From positions 62,001-126,000 of the forward strand of contig JBOFHK010000002.1 of the NCBI GenBank assembly GCA_051649605.1: 64,000 nt of DNA, read 5' to 3'. This stretch comes from Brevinema_A sp051649605 (GTDB lineage: Bacteria; Spirochaetota; Brevinematia; Brevinematales; Brevinemataceae). Of the stretch, positions 1 to 8,307 are shown one piece after another. Both the position numbers and the translations under genes were made by a program. The first letter of the stretch is position 1. Each line of letters opens with the position of its first letter. The notes below the pieces were generated by a model. The model was not told the origin of the DNA, ran no database searches, and saw nothing but the letters and a program-made list of their open reading frames with translations.

Positions 1-1326
1 TTTACCAGCTCTCAGACAAATACTATTATCTTAGATACAATCAAACCCTCAGCGTCTTTAGAAATCAAACAAAAATATCTCTATTTAGGAGAAGATACCA
101 AATCCGAACTTCAAATACATCAAACATTATCAGTAGACGATCCTTGGTCAGCAAAATTAATTGATAATTCTGATAGTAGGATCGTCGCACAATGGTTTTG
201 GAAAAAAGGGGAAGCTCCAAAAAATGTTCTATGGAAACTCGCTAATCCAAAACGGATTAACGTTACCCATGGAGATTTTTCTTATATTGTTAGCTCTTAT
301 GATCAAGCAGGAAATTTTACCGAAGAAAAAATACAAGATATTATGATCGAAACACGATTGAGAAAACCAGAAATAACAATTCTCAATAAGAAATTTTCTC
401 CTAATAATGATGGTGTTTTTGACCAAATTATTATCATACCCGATTATAGTATTACGACAGGATTGGAAAAAATATGTCTTTCTGTTTATAACGAAGCAGG
501 AACCAAAATCTACCAAAACATTCTCAAAGGCAATTTACCAAAAACCTTACAATGGGATGGGATTAATAATAGCGGTCGAATCGCAACTGAAGGAAACTAC
601 CTTATTACTGTAGAACAACATTATAAAGATAGTAAACAATTCCATTCCCAAGCACTAGTCGTCGCTTTAGATATTACTCCTCCAATGTTTGAAACAACAT
701 TCCAACCAAAGCGGTTCAGTCCTGATAATAACGGTGTTGATGATGTTTTAAAAATTGACTTTTCAGCCCAAGATCTCCATAATATAGGGAAATGGACAAT
801 TACCATAAAAAATAGTAATAACAGTGTGCTACACACCTTCCAAGGTAAAGAACAAGAGAAAAAATTGTTTTGGAATCCTGACAATCTTTCTTCTCAAGAA
901 TCAATTTTTTTCGAAATCATGATCCAAGACGAGCTAGGGAATACAATTAACACTCCATTCCATCAATTAACTATCGATACCCTACTCGATTCCCATGGTT
1001 TTATTCAGACAAAAAATAAAGCATATTTTGAAGAAGGATTCGGTATCCTCGCTAGTACGATGTTCCCCTATTTAGACGAAATTTGGGAATCTTATACACC
1101 AGGCGACAGCATCACTATTTTGGCTCAAGCCTATCTTAGCGAATCCGAAGACAGCCAGTTTACCGCTAATAAAATCGCCCTCAGTAGAGGAAACGCCGCT
1201 AAGGCATACCTAATTAATAAGGGGATCTTAGAAACAAATATTGACTTAGAGGTACAAACCCACAATGAAAAAAACAAAAAAAAGCAAGGGCAACTTCGGC
1301 AATTACAAGTTTATCTTACTCGTTAG
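1..1326 (+). CDS. Secreted Ig-like/FlgD-like repeat protein with OmpA-like C-terminus (5' end outside window)
   Basis: The reading frame is open from base 1, so the true start lies upstream; 441 codons are visible. It contains at least two repeats with the pattern FSPNNDGVFD / FSPDNNGVDD followed by an N-x-x-G-x-x-(V/L)-x-x-F/Y stretch, typical of FlgD-like Ig or gliding-motility-type CHU_C modules in secreted proteins. The last 90 residues (ITILAQAYLSESED..., then a NKIALSRGNAAKAYLINKGI segment) match the second half of an OmpA/MotB peptidoglycan-binding domain, in which an A-L-S-x-x-R-A-x-x-V-x-x-Y-L-x-x-x-G-I pattern is expected. I infer an envelope protein anchored to peptidoglycan. The last 62 bases overlap the start of the next gene in another frame. 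The family is reasonably sure, the specific role unknown. Confidence 0.75.
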   Translation, partial: FTSSQTNTIILDTIKPSASLEIKQKYLYLGEDTKSELQIHQTLSVDDPWSAKLIDNSDSRIVAQWFWKKGEAPKNVLWKLANPKRINVTHGDFSYIVSSYDQAGNFTEEKIQDIMIETRLRKPEITILNKKFSPNNDGVFDQIIIIPDYSITTGLEKICLSVYNEAGTKIYQNILKGNLPKTLQWDGINNSGRIATEGNYLITVEQHYKDSKQFHSQALVVALDITPPMFETTFQPKRFSPDNNGVDDVLKIDFSAQDLHNIGKWTITIKNSNNSVLHTFQGKEQEKKLFWNPDNLSSQESIFFEIMIQDELGNTINTPFHQLTIDTLLDSHGFIQTKNKAYFEEGFGILASTMFPYLDEIWESYTPGDSITILAQAYLSESEDSQFTANKIALSRGNAAKAYLINKGILETNIDLEVQTHNEKNKKKQGQLRQLQVYLTR

Positions 1327-1687
1327 TCTCTTTGCTTGTACCATACTCCCCAATGGATATGAACAAAATCTTACCTCTGGCACTTGGCAAAGCTTAGAAC
1401 CCATTAATACTCCTAATGGTATACAGAATATCGTTTATACCAAAACTTTAACACCAGATGGAGTTTACGAAATAGAAATTGATAATCCCATTAGTACAGG
1501 AATCGCTAGAAATAAATTTTTATTTCTCACAGGATATTATCCTCCTAAATACGCTATTATTCTCTACGAGTTTAACAATCCCCAATCCGTTGTTGGTCTT
1601 CCTATTTTTTATTATTTTCGAGATGATAAGCTCATTACTTCTACAAATTCTAATATGGAGCTCTCTCGTATTTGGACAAAAATCTAG
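1265..1687 (+). CDS. Putative small lipoprotein, unknown function
   Basis: 140 codons. The N-terminus has a Lys-rich n-region, a hydrophobic stretch and then SLFAC with Cys at residue 25, an acceptable spirochaetal-type lipobox (less strict than in enterobacteria). The start ATG lies inside the 3' end of the preceding gene (62-base overlap), about 11 bases after AGAGG. No later ATG would keep the signal sequence, so this overlapping start is preferred. The rest (about 115 residues) is rich in aromatic and beta-forming residues with no motif I recognise. The overlap suggests translational coupling to the upstream Ig/OmpA protein and a shared envelope role; this is inference. Confidence 0.55.
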   Translation: MKKTKKSKGNFGNYKFILLVSLFACTILPNGYEQNLTSGTWQSLEPINTPNGIQNIVYTKTLTPDGVYEIEIDNPISTGIARNKFLFLTGYYPPKYAIILYEFNNPQSVVGLPIFYYFRDDKLITSTNSNMELSRIWTKI

Positions 1688-1688
1688 C

Positions 1689-1794
1689 CTGTTATTCTAC
1701 TTCACCGTAGAACAAAAACCAAGAGTTCTTACTCTCAAATAAAAATATAGATAAAAACTGGTCTGTTATTCTACTTCACCGTAGAATAAAAACC
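1689..1794 (+). repeat. Direct repeat of a hairpin-bearing 32-bp element (two copies, 74 bp apart)
   Basis: The sequence beginning CTGTTATTCTACTTCACC occurs at 1689-1720 and again at 1763-1794 with a single mismatch (C against T at the 26th base). Each copy contains the inverted repeat TTCTAC-ttcacc-GTAGAA (1695-1712 and 1769-1786). The second copy runs straight into a strong terminator stem; the first is followed only by a weak GAGT...ACTC stem. It looks like a duplicated transcription-end module of which only one copy kept a strong stem. Confidence 0.8.
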
Positions 1795-1822
1795 GAGAGC
1801 TTGTGGCTCTCGGTTTTGTTTT
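1789..1822. terminator. Bidirectional intrinsic terminator
   Basis: Perfect 12-bp stem AAAACCGAGAGC (1789-1800), loop TTGTG, GCTCTCGGTTTT (1806-1817), followed by GTTTTTAT on the + strand. On the - strand the stem is followed by TTATTCTACG with flanking A/T tracts. It separates the + strand lipoprotein gene from the convergent lpxA on the - strand. Confidence 0.9.
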
Positions 1823-1857
1823 TATATAAGGAATCCATTAATAGAAAACGTTAAATA

Positions 1858-2685
1858 TTAAAATAAAGAATTTTTGGCTTCCTGCCCTTCCCCGAACTCA
1901 GAAATACCACGCTTACAGAACTGTAAAAATTCCAAAGTCATCGCAATAACACGGCTATCAGAATTTTTATAGACCTCAGTAATTGTTTCTATTGAGGGAT
2001 TTAAAGAATTTGTTTCTTTGAAAATACGAAAGAGAGCTTTGGCAATCTTACGGTCTTCGGGAGAAAATCCTGCCCGCCTTAATCCAATAGTATTAATCCC
2101 ACTAATCAATCCATAAAAACTAGATACCATCATAAAAGGAGGAATATCACGTCCCACACGAGAGCCACCAGAAATAATAACATGAGCACCAATACGGACA
2201 TGCTGATGAATTAATACTCCACCAGAAATGAAGGAATGATCATAAAAAGTACAACAACCAGCAGGTAGAACATTATTAGCAAAGACTACGTGATTTTTTA
2301 AAACAGTGTTATGAGCAACATGAGAGCCAACCATTAATAAACAGCTGTTACCGATTTCTGTATTAAGAGAAATAGTAGGATCATCATAAGCAACAGGAGC
2401 ATGAATTGTAACATTCTCTCTAATAATATTATAATCGCCAATAATTATTTTATGAGACGACCCTTTGTAAGAAAGATCTTGGGGATTAAGACCTATTGTA
2501 GTATTATTAAAAATCTGATTACCTTTACCAAGAACTACAGGACCTTTAATATGAACATAAGGATAAATAATCGTATGATCGCCTATGACCACATCACCTT
2601 CAATAACACAAAAAGGAGAAATAGTTACCTGATCGCCAATTATTGCTTCCGAAGAAATAATTGCTTGTGATGAAATTATAGACAT
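1858..2685 (-). CDS. lpxA: Acyl-ACP--UDP-N-acetylglucosamine O-acyltransferase
   Basis: 275 residues, close to the usual LpxA length (about 260). It catalyses the first step of lipid A synthesis, cytoplasmic transfer of an R-3-hydroxyacyl chain from ACP to UDP-GlcNAc. The N-terminal two thirds is a left-handed beta-helix of hexapeptide repeats (AIIGDQVTISPFCVIEGDVVIGD). The catalytic His region GSHVAHNTVLKNHVV and the downstream HQHVRIGAH and PPFMMV segments match the family, and the C-terminal helical part begins GINTIGLRRAGFSPE. The start lies 9 bases after the STAS-domain gene stop with a weak AAGG ribosome site, so the two are probably cotranscribed. The other raetz-pathway genes (fabZ, lpxB, lpxD) are not adjacent, which is unusual. 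Its presence implies an LPS- or LOS-making diderm. Confidence 0.92.
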   Translation of the reverse strand: MSIISSQAIISSEAIIGDQVTISPFCVIEGDVVIGDHTIIYPYVHIKGPVVLGKGNQIFNNTTIGLNPQDLSYKGSSHKIIIGDYNIIRENVTIHAPVAYDDPTISLNTEIGNSCLLMVGSHVAHNTVLKNHVVFANNVLPAGCCTFYDHSFISGGVLIHQHVRIGAHVIISGGSRVGRDIPPFMMVSSFYGLISGINTIGLRRAGFSPEDRKIAKALFRIFKETNSLNPSIETITEVYKNSDSRVIAMTLEFLQFCKRGISEFGEGQEAKNSLF

Positions 2686-2694
2686 AAGAGAGCC

Positions 2695-3189
2695 TTAATT
2701 ACTGTATTGTCGTTGTTTAAGTTCTTTTTGAAACACTTTCTCGACGAGCATAAAGCGTTTATGATTTTCACTACTGGTTTCCATAATATTCTTATGGGCA
2801 TCCAGTAATAATTTTATATCAGAAATAGAGTTTTCGATTTTTTTATTAATTTCAACACCACAGTGTTCGCAGATTAAATCTTCATTATATACTGCAGGAA
2901 CGAAAGTATCTAGCCCCATAAGTTGGAAAATTTCTACAATCTTATCACTAGGATTTAATAAGATGACAGCATCTTGTTTTTTAGCAAGCTTTTTTTTAGC
3001 AGATAAGATGATTCCTATAAATGAACTATCCAAATAGCAAGCTTTTTTAGTATCAAAATAGATATGCTCTACATCTAAATTTGAAAGAAGCTCTTGAATC
3101 CAAGCTTCTAATTCGGAACAATATTCTACTGTCCCTTTACCATCAATAACAACATGTAAATCTTGATTTTGTACCCCTGTATAAATCAT
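2695..3189 (-). CDS. STAS-domain (anti-sigma-factor-antagonist-like) protein with C-terminal extension
   Basis: 164 residues. Residues 10-100 fit a STAS fold of the SpoIIAA/RsbV type: a beta strand DLHVVIDGKGTVEY, then YFDTKKACYLDSSFIGIILSAKKKL, which corresponds to the D-S/T-S/T-G-(I/L/V)-x-x-L phosphorylation loop (here L-D-S-S-F-I-G), then DAVILLNPSDKIVEIFQLMGLD. The roughly 65-residue tail carries a C-E-H-C pair followed by a helical segment. Such proteins are usually toggled by a serine kinase of the RsbW type and control an alternative sigma factor or an Rsb-like partner; no kinase is visible nearby. AGGAGAAG precedes the ATG. It probably heads a two-gene unit with lpxA. Confidence 0.75.
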   Translation of the reverse strand: MIYTGVQNQDLHVVIDGKGTVEYCSELEAWIQELLSNLDVEHIYFDTKKACYLDSSFIGIILSAKKKLAKKQDAVILLNPSDKIVEIFQLMGLDTFVPAVYNEDLICEHCGVEINKKIENSISDIKLLLDAHKNIMETSSENHKRFMLVEKVFQKELKQRQYSN

Positions 3190-3211
3190 ATCTTCTCCTA
3201 TAATAATAACA

Positions 3212-3264
3212 AAAGTAGGATTATAAAGCCTTCTTAATTGAGGAACGCTTTATAATCCTACTTT
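3212..3264 (-). terminator. Long perfect hairpin downstream of the M23 gene, terminator or attenuator
   Basis: Perfect 18-bp inverted repeat: arm AAAGTAGGATTATAAAGC at 3212-3229, loop of 17 bases, complementary arm at 3247-3264. On the - strand the second arm ends in TTTTGTTATTATTA. It lies between the M23 stop and the STAS gene start (22 bases before that ATG), so it either ends M23 transcription or sits in the leader of the STAS-lpxA mRNA. Confidence 0.75.
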
Positions 3265-3276
3265 ATATAAAAATAA

Positions 3277-4302
3277 TTACCTTAACATCATAGCAAATGG
3301 TTCTGGATCAACACGAGAGCCTCCAATAAGTACTTCATAATGAAGATGATATCCTGTAACACGCCCTGTTGCTCCTACATAACCAATCACTTGCCCTTGT
3401 TTCACACGAGCCCCTGGATAAATCTGGGAAGCAAAACCTTGTAAATGTCCATAACGAGTCGTAAACTGATACTTATGTCGGAGTTCAATCATATTCCCAT
3501 ATCCACCTTGTACACCAGCCTTTTGAACCACACCATCAGCACTAGCATAAACAGGGGTTCCTGGAAGAGTAGCCATATCAAGCCCATCATGTCCTTCGAC
3601 TCCTCGTTGGTCAAAAGGATTTCTACGAATCCCAAAACGAGAAGTAATCCGCGCTCTCGTCGCTAAAGGATAAATTGATGGCATTTCTCTGAGAATCCGC
3701 TGATTTTCTTGCATAAAATTGCCTATATGGAAAATCCGTTCTTTAGTTACATCAAGCTCTTTTTCTAATTTTTGTAATTGAACAATCTCTCTCGGAGTAG
3801 ACCCATTGGATTCTATGGAAAGCATTGGATTGTCAAGAAAAGAAATAGCATTATTATCCGTAGCGGGAATAATAATAGAGCCAACTTCTACACGGAATTT
3901 TGAAAAATATTCAGATAGAGAGTCTACTGTTTCCGAAACTTGAAATATTTTTTCCTCGAGTGCATCATTTTCTACAACAAGACGAACCTGGTTCCTTGTG
4001 CTTTGGTGTCCTTGAGCAAGAATATAAACAACCGATAAAATCGAAATCGAACTCACTGTTCCTAAAAATAATAGTAAATAATTAGAAATATGAATCGTAA
4101 ACCCTTTGGAACCGATATGCGGCGTCATCATAATAGAAAAACGACGAATCCCAAAATTATGTACTTTTGTCTTTGTTTCCAAAAGAAATTTTTTGAATTT
4201 TAAAAAAACATTTCTATCTAAAGCTTCTTGACTATAAAAACGAAGATCCTGCTTGGGGACAATCGTTTCGATTTTTAGTGTTTCTTTTTTGATAACACTC
4301 AT
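3277..4302 (-). CDS. M23-family metallopeptidase (LytM/NlpD-type), membrane anchored
   Basis: 341 residues from the ATG at 4302, chosen because TGGAG lies 7 bases upstream; an upstream in-frame ATG (4362) has no such site. One membrane segment (about residues 75-100, IHISNYLLLFLGTVSSISILSVVYILA) is followed by a coiled-coil-like stretch and then a C-terminal peptidase M23 domain. Zinc ligands are visible: HDGLDMA (HxxxD), YGHLQGF and the final GYHLHYEV (HxH). The complete ligand set suggests an active peptidoglycan endopeptidase acting in the periplasm in cell separation or wall growth. It lies upstream of the STAS-lpxA pair on the same strand, separated by a strong hairpin. Confidence 0.88.
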   Translation of the reverse strand: MSVIKKETLKIETIVPKQDLRFYSQEALDRNVFLKFKKFLLETKTKVHNFGIRRFSIMMTPHIGSKGFTIHISNYLLLFLGTVSSISILSVVYILAQGHQSTRNQVRLVVENDALEEKIFQVSETVDSLSEYFSKFRVEVGSIIIPATDNNAISFLDNPMLSIESNGSTPREIVQLQKLEKELDVTKERIFHIGNFMQENQRILREMPSIYPLATRARITSRFGIRRNPFDQRGVEGHDGLDMATLPGTPVYASADGVVQKAGVQGGYGNMIELRHKYQFTTRYGHLQGFASQIYPGARVKQGQVIGYVGATGRVTGYHLHYEVLIGGSRVDPEPFAMMLR

Positions 4303-4485
4303 ATATTTCTCCAAATCTGTAATAGATATGATTATTAATTTTATATATGTACACTTTATCATACTTTTTTTTAATTATTTTGTCAATGTTTTTTCAAAAT
4401 ACTTATCAATTTTATTTCTTGCAGAATTTAGAAAATTTGTTTATAATTTATCACCATTAAGAATAATGGATTATAGGATCGCCAT

Positions 4486-5271
4486 ATGTTTATCGATTCC
4501 CACGCCCATATTGATCTCGCATTAACAAATTACTCTGATATCAATGAAATCAATCAATTGTTTATCGAACAATTAAGCCATATCATCCATATATCATTAA
4601 ATCCAGAAAAATTCCTAGAAGTTTATCCATTATTATCTCAACAGCCTAATATTTCTTTTGCTACAGGCTACTATCCTGATCATGCAAATATTCCTAATTT
4701 TGATGAGGAACAAGCATATTTTCACCTCAAAGAACTCCTTTTTACTTATCCCAACCATTGTGCTATTGGTGAAATAGGGATTGATTTAAAGGACGAAAGT
4801 TATGGTTCTCTCCACCGTCAAAAAACTCTTTTTGAACGACAGCTCGCCCTTAGCGATGAATTGAAACTACCGATAATTATCCATTCTCGCGTTAGTTTTG
4901 AGGAAACTTTTCACTCGTTATGTAAATATTCTACCCCTGCTGTTATGCACTGTTTTAGTTACTCAATAAAAGAAGCTGAAAAAGTCTTGGCACGAGGAGA
5001 TTATATTTCTTTTGCAGGAATATTAAGTTATCCAAAATCTGTAGAACTTCAACAAGTAGCAAAAATGATCCCTTTGGAGCAAGTACTATTTGAAACAGAT
5101 AGCCCTTACCTTAGTCCTGTTCCTTACCGCGGAAAAGCCAATCTCCCAAGTCGAGTACGGTATATCTATCAATATTTTGCGGAACTTAGGAATATTCCTT
5201 TAGAAGAACTCTGCACTATCATTACTCAAAATTTTGAACGAGCATTTCATAAAAAAATTACAGATCAATAA
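4486..5271 (+). CDS. TatD-family metal-dependent hydrolase (DNase)
   Basis: 261 residues, full length for the TatD family. The metal ligands are all present: DSHAHID (HxH) at the N-terminus, GEIGID (Glu), PIIIHSR and MHCFS (His), and FETDSPYLSP (Asp). Family members are cytoplasmic divalent-metal DNases, some linked to D-Tyr-tRNA deacylase-like or 3'-5' exonuclease activity. The ATG overlaps no other gene; the ribosome site is weak (AGGATCGCC). Its 3' end overlaps the convergent MBL-fold gene by 14 bases. Confidence 0.88.
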   Translation: MFIDSHAHIDLALTNYSDINEINQLFIEQLSHIIHISLNPEKFLEVYPLLSQQPNISFATGYYPDHANIPNFDEEQAYFHLKELLFTYPNHCAIGEIGIDLKDESYGSLHRQKTLFERQLALSDELKLPIIIHSRVSFEETFHSLCKYSTPAVMHCFSYSIKEAEKVLARGDYISFAGILSYPKSVELQQVAKMIPLEQVLFETDSPYLSPVPYRGKANLPSRVRYIYQYFAELRNIPLEELCTIITQNFERAFHKKITDQ

Positions 5272-6082
5272 TCATCCCTTCTCGACAGAAAAACGAATTT
5301 TCAAACTGTTTACGCACTTTTTTTTCTAATAAATTAATTTCTCTATCTGTCCTCTCAGGGTCATGGTGAGTCAAGCCAAGTATTTTCACATTAGCCTGTT
5401 TAGCTACTTCTACTGCTTGTTGCCATGTAGAATGCCCCCAACCAATCCGATGTTCTATTTGGTCTTCCGTATACTGGGCATCGTGGAACATTAAGTCCGC
5501 ATTAAAAGAAAGCTCTACTACTCGCTCATCCACATGTGTGGTATAATGCTCTACATCGGTATTAAAGGTAAATACTTTGCCTTGATGTTCTATCCGATAT
5601 CCATAAGCTCCACCAGGATGAATATGTTTTTTAGAAGTTACTAACATTCCATTGGGGAGGGTGATCGTCCTTTCTTCGATATCAAAAAAATTAATAAAAG
5701 CAGGTAGTTTAGTATAACTAATAGGACAAAAATCATAATCCATTTCCATTAAAATAGTTTCTTCTAAGGTACGGTGCGTTTTAATTGGACCATAAAAATT
5801 AATCTGTGCCCCTTTTTGAAATAATACACCAAAAAAAGGGAAACCATACAAATGATCCCAATGAGTATGTGATAAAAAAATATAAATCGGAGGGATTTTT
5901 TTGCCTTCAAATTCTTTAAGGATACTCCCCCCTAAAGGGACAAGACCTGTTCCAGCATCTAAAATGACAATAGCCTGATCGTCCGTTCGTACTTCTACAC
6001 AAGTGGTATTGCCACCAGTTTTAATTTTATTCTGTTCTGGTGTAGGGATTGTACCACGTACCCCCCAAAGGCGTATTCTCAT
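5258..6082 (-). CDS. Metallo-beta-lactamase-fold phosphodiesterase-like hydrolase
   Basis: 274 residues. The signature HxHxDH is present as SHTHWDH at about residues 71-77, followed by DVEHYT and MFHDAQY (Asp/His ligands) and a late GLTHHDPERTD. The N-terminus MRIRLWGVRGTIPTP with GGNTTCVEV is typical of the subfamily often annotated as MBL-fold metal-dependent hydrolases and related to RNase Z/PhnP. The substrate is unknown; a cytoplasmic cyclic-nucleotide or RNA phosphodiesterase is most likely. It is convergent with and overlaps the TatD gene by 14 bases, so the two ends share a transcript-end region without an obvious hairpin. Confidence 0.8.
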   Translation of the reverse strand: MRIRLWGVRGTIPTPEQNKIKTGGNTTCVEVRTDDQAIVILDAGTGLVPLGGSILKEFEGKKIPPIYIFLSHTHWDHLYGFPFFGVLFQKGAQINFYGPIKTHRTLEETILMEMDYDFCPISYTKLPAFINFFDIEERTITLPNGMLVTSKKHIHPGGAYGYRIEHQGKVFTFNTDVEHYTTHVDERVVELSFNADLMFHDAQYTEDQIEHRIGWGHSTWQQAVEVAKQANVKILGLTHHDPERTDREINLLEKKVRKQFENSFFCREGMIIDL

Positions 6083-6161
6083 AATTACCCTCTAGTTTTT
6101 TATCCCTTTAAATTGTTATCGGTCTTCTTTAAATGAACTTTAAAATTATAGCATATTGTCA

Positions 6162-7424
6162 TTAAAAAATCCAGCCCACCTTAAGACTAATATAAGGATA
6201 CAACTCTGTTATAGGAAATTTTTCACCGAAAACCCCTTTATTTGCCCACTCTGGTTTTATTTTTTTAGAGTCGGTAAGTACCGATACAACATTTAAAGGA
6301 AAATATTGTAGACCTAAATCCAAGCCTACAAAAATACTATCACTCACTCGTTTGACAATATTAATTCCACCAGCAATCCCAAAATTCAAAGTAAATCCCT
6401 GAAGATCCCCAGCTGTTCCTTCGATCGTTTTTAACCCTATCGCATTATAAGCAAAACCTAGACGAAAATAAGGAGTAAATTCCCATGTACCCACTAAAGA
6501 TCGATAACCAATCCCTGTCATTAAATACGTATGCATCGTTCGATCAAAATTAATACCAAAAGTCGTCGTAGAAACTAGCTGATAAGGAAGAAACCTTTCG
6601 TATTCTCCTTCCATTTTAAATCCTGCAGACCACCGTGAAGAAGCCTGCCAAATATTCTCATCCAAACGAGCTTTTAAGCTTCGCTCTCCCAAAGTCGGAA
6701 TAATTACACCCACATTCACATAAAAACGATTCCGTTTGGGAGAATTTCGTAATACCTCATCACCAACAAGAGATTTTTTGGAAAGATCCTTTGCTAACAC
6801 CATTTCATTGGATATTTTTTGTACAAGAGCAATCGATTCCGTATTTCCTTGACGTGATTCTTTATATCGTAATCGAATTTCATCGCCTCGTCTTAAGCTT
6901 GGAAAATCTTTTTTCGGAAACACCACAATATTATTCTGTACTGACACAATAGTAGGATTTACATAATTCTTTCTCTGGATCATCTGTTCAAGCATTTTAC
7001 GAATATCAGTAGATAGAAAAATAGGATTAGCACGAGGTGTAGTAAAATTACTAGAGAGTATTTTCTGGTCGGAGAGACGGAGAAATTCAACCGTGGTTTT
7101 AATCTGCTGTTCCGAAGCTGACTGATTGTGAATAATAATTTTTAAGACATACTTTACTTCAGCACCGAAAGGGTTATTACTTACAGAAAGTTGAGTCAAC
7201 TCATAGTCGTAATCCTTAGGAACTAGGGCAATCCGAAAATCATCTTTTACAAGCTCATCAATAATCGTTCTAAGCTCTGTAAAAATAGGATTCCTATTAG
7301 AAATAATAATAGCTATAGTAGCTTGCTTATTTACTCCACGGAACTTTAAAGAGAGTTGCTCATTAGAGGATTCTTGTGCAAAATTAGGGGTAAGTCCTAA
7401 AAATATTAATAAGAAAATATACAT
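6162..7424 (-). CDS. Outer-membrane-type secreted protein, unknown function
   Basis: 420 residues from the ATG at 7424, selected because AAGGAG lies 6 bases upstream. It has a signal peptide (MYIFLLIFLGLTPNFAQ). The N-terminal half (residues 25-220) resembles a soluble domain with TIAIIISNRNPIF and a FRIALVPKDYDYE strand; the C-terminal 180 residues consist of alternating aromatic/glycine strands and end ...YISLKVGWIF with a terminal Phe, the usual signal for BAM-mediated barrel insertion. I infer an outer-membrane beta-barrel with a periplasmic N-domain. No named family recognised. It is divergent from the 7569 gene. Confidence 0.6.
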   Translation of the reverse strand: MYIFLLIFLGLTPNFAQESSNEQLSLKFRGVNKQATIAIIISNRNPIFTELRTIIDELVKDDFRIALVPKDYDYELTQLSVSNNPFGAEVKYVLKIIIHNQSASEQQIKTTVEFLRLSDQKILSSNFTTPRANPIFLSTDIRKMLEQMIQRKNYVNPTIVSVQNNIVVFPKKDFPSLRRGDEIRLRYKESRQGNTESIALVQKISNEMVLAKDLSKKSLVGDEVLRNSPKRNRFYVNVGVIIPTLGERSLKARLDENIWQASSRWSAGFKMEGEYERFLPYQLVSTTTFGINFDRTMHTYLMTGIGYRSLVGTWEFTPYFRLGFAYNAIGLKTIEGTAGDLQGFTLNFGIAGGINIVKRVSDSIFVGLDLGLQYFPLNVVSVLTDSKKIKPEWANKGVFGEKFPITELYPYISLKVGWIF

Positions 7425-7498
7425 ATTAAACTCCTTTAGCAGTGTTTGAAGCATCCATAGTATACCATATTTTATCTTTTATGGAAACATAACAGAAC

Positions 7499-7527
7499 TT
7501 GCATTTTTTATCGATTACTCTTAAGAT
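7499..7527 (+). promoter_or_regulatory. Sigma-70-type promoter for the 7569 gene
   Basis: TTGCAT (7499-7504), 17-bp spacer, TAAGAT (7522-7527). The predicted start is near 7534, just where a perfect 9-bp hairpin (TATTAGCTT / AAGCTAATA, 7532-7553) begins, giving a transcript with a 5'-terminal stem before the AGGAAG ribosome site. Confidence 0.6.
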
Positions 7528-7568
7528 AGAGTATTAGCTTTAACAAGCTAATAACTTAGGAAGAATCT

Positions 7569-8189
7569 ATGGAGTTACTCGCTATTTTTAGCATTTTTTT
7601 ATCGACAATAAATTTTTATTTCCTTTTCAAAAATATTGCTCGTAAACCTTTCCAGCAGGATTTAACAGAATTTCAATCCTATACTGAACGAATGATTGTA
7701 GAATTTAATAGAATCACTACCCGTAATATTGAATTACTCGACTCCCGTATTGAAGAACTCAACCGAAATATCAGACTATCACAAAAAGTTGATCTTCTCT
7801 TAAAAGAACGTTTTGAGGAAGCTCAAAAAATTGAATACCTTAAAGTTCTCAATCTTGATAAAGTCTATGAAGAACAAAATACAATCAAACATCCCAAAAT
7901 AGATATTCTTATCGAAGATTCTATAGAATCTTCCGAAAACACCTCACAAGATTATGACCTTTTAGAACAATTAGAGCCTCCAAAGGAAATAGAAGATAGT
8001 TTATTTGAAGGGATTCCTATTACTAAGATAAAAAAACATCACAAAAACTTAACGAGAAAAAAACGAGACTTGCTCAAAGAAGGAATTAAAGATAATAAAT
8101 CTAAAGAAGAGTTATTAGACTTAGGTTTTACCATCAACGAAATCAATCTCGCCCAGATCTGTTATACAAACGAACAAGAGGAAAAATGA
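7569..8189 (+). CDS. Membrane-anchored coiled-coil protein, unknown function
   Basis: 206 residues. One N-terminal membrane segment (LLAIFSIFLSTINFYFLF) is followed by a long charged alpha-helical/coiled-coil region (residues 25-100, many E/R/K with heptad-like L/I), an acidic linker and a C-terminal 45-residue helical piece (LLKEGIKDNKSKEELLDLGFTINEINLAQ) that reads like a small helix-turn-helix. The architecture resembles short single-pass proteins seen near flagellar or envelope genes in spirochaetes (DUF6115-like, from memory). Monocistronic, with its own promoter and terminator. Confidence 0.6.
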   Translation: MELLAIFSIFLSTINFYFLFKNIARKPFQQDLTEFQSYTERMIVEFNRITTRNIELLDSRIEELNRNIRLSQKVDLLLKERFEEAQKIEYLKVLNLDKVYEEQNTIKHPKIDILIEDSIESSENTSQDYDLLEQLEPPKEIEDSLFEGIPITKIKKHHKNLTRKKRDLLKEGIKDNKSKEELLDLGFTINEINLAQICYTNEQEEK

Positions 8190-8238
8190 TGGCATTTTTT
8201 ATTATTTCTTTATCAGTCATTAAGAATTGAAAATAACG

Positions 8239-8274
8239 AAAACTCCTTAGAATATAGTTCTAGGGAGTTTTTTA
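8239..8274. terminator. Bidirectional terminator between convergent genes
   Basis: Stem AAAACTCCTTAGAA (8239-8252), loop TATAG, TTCTAGGGAGTTTT (8258-8271) with one G-T pair and a TTTTTT run. It serves the 7569 gene and the convergent LacI-type regulator. Confidence 0.88.
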
Positions 8275-8307
8275 TTGTAGGCTAACGTTTTCCAATAATT
8301 ACTCTTG

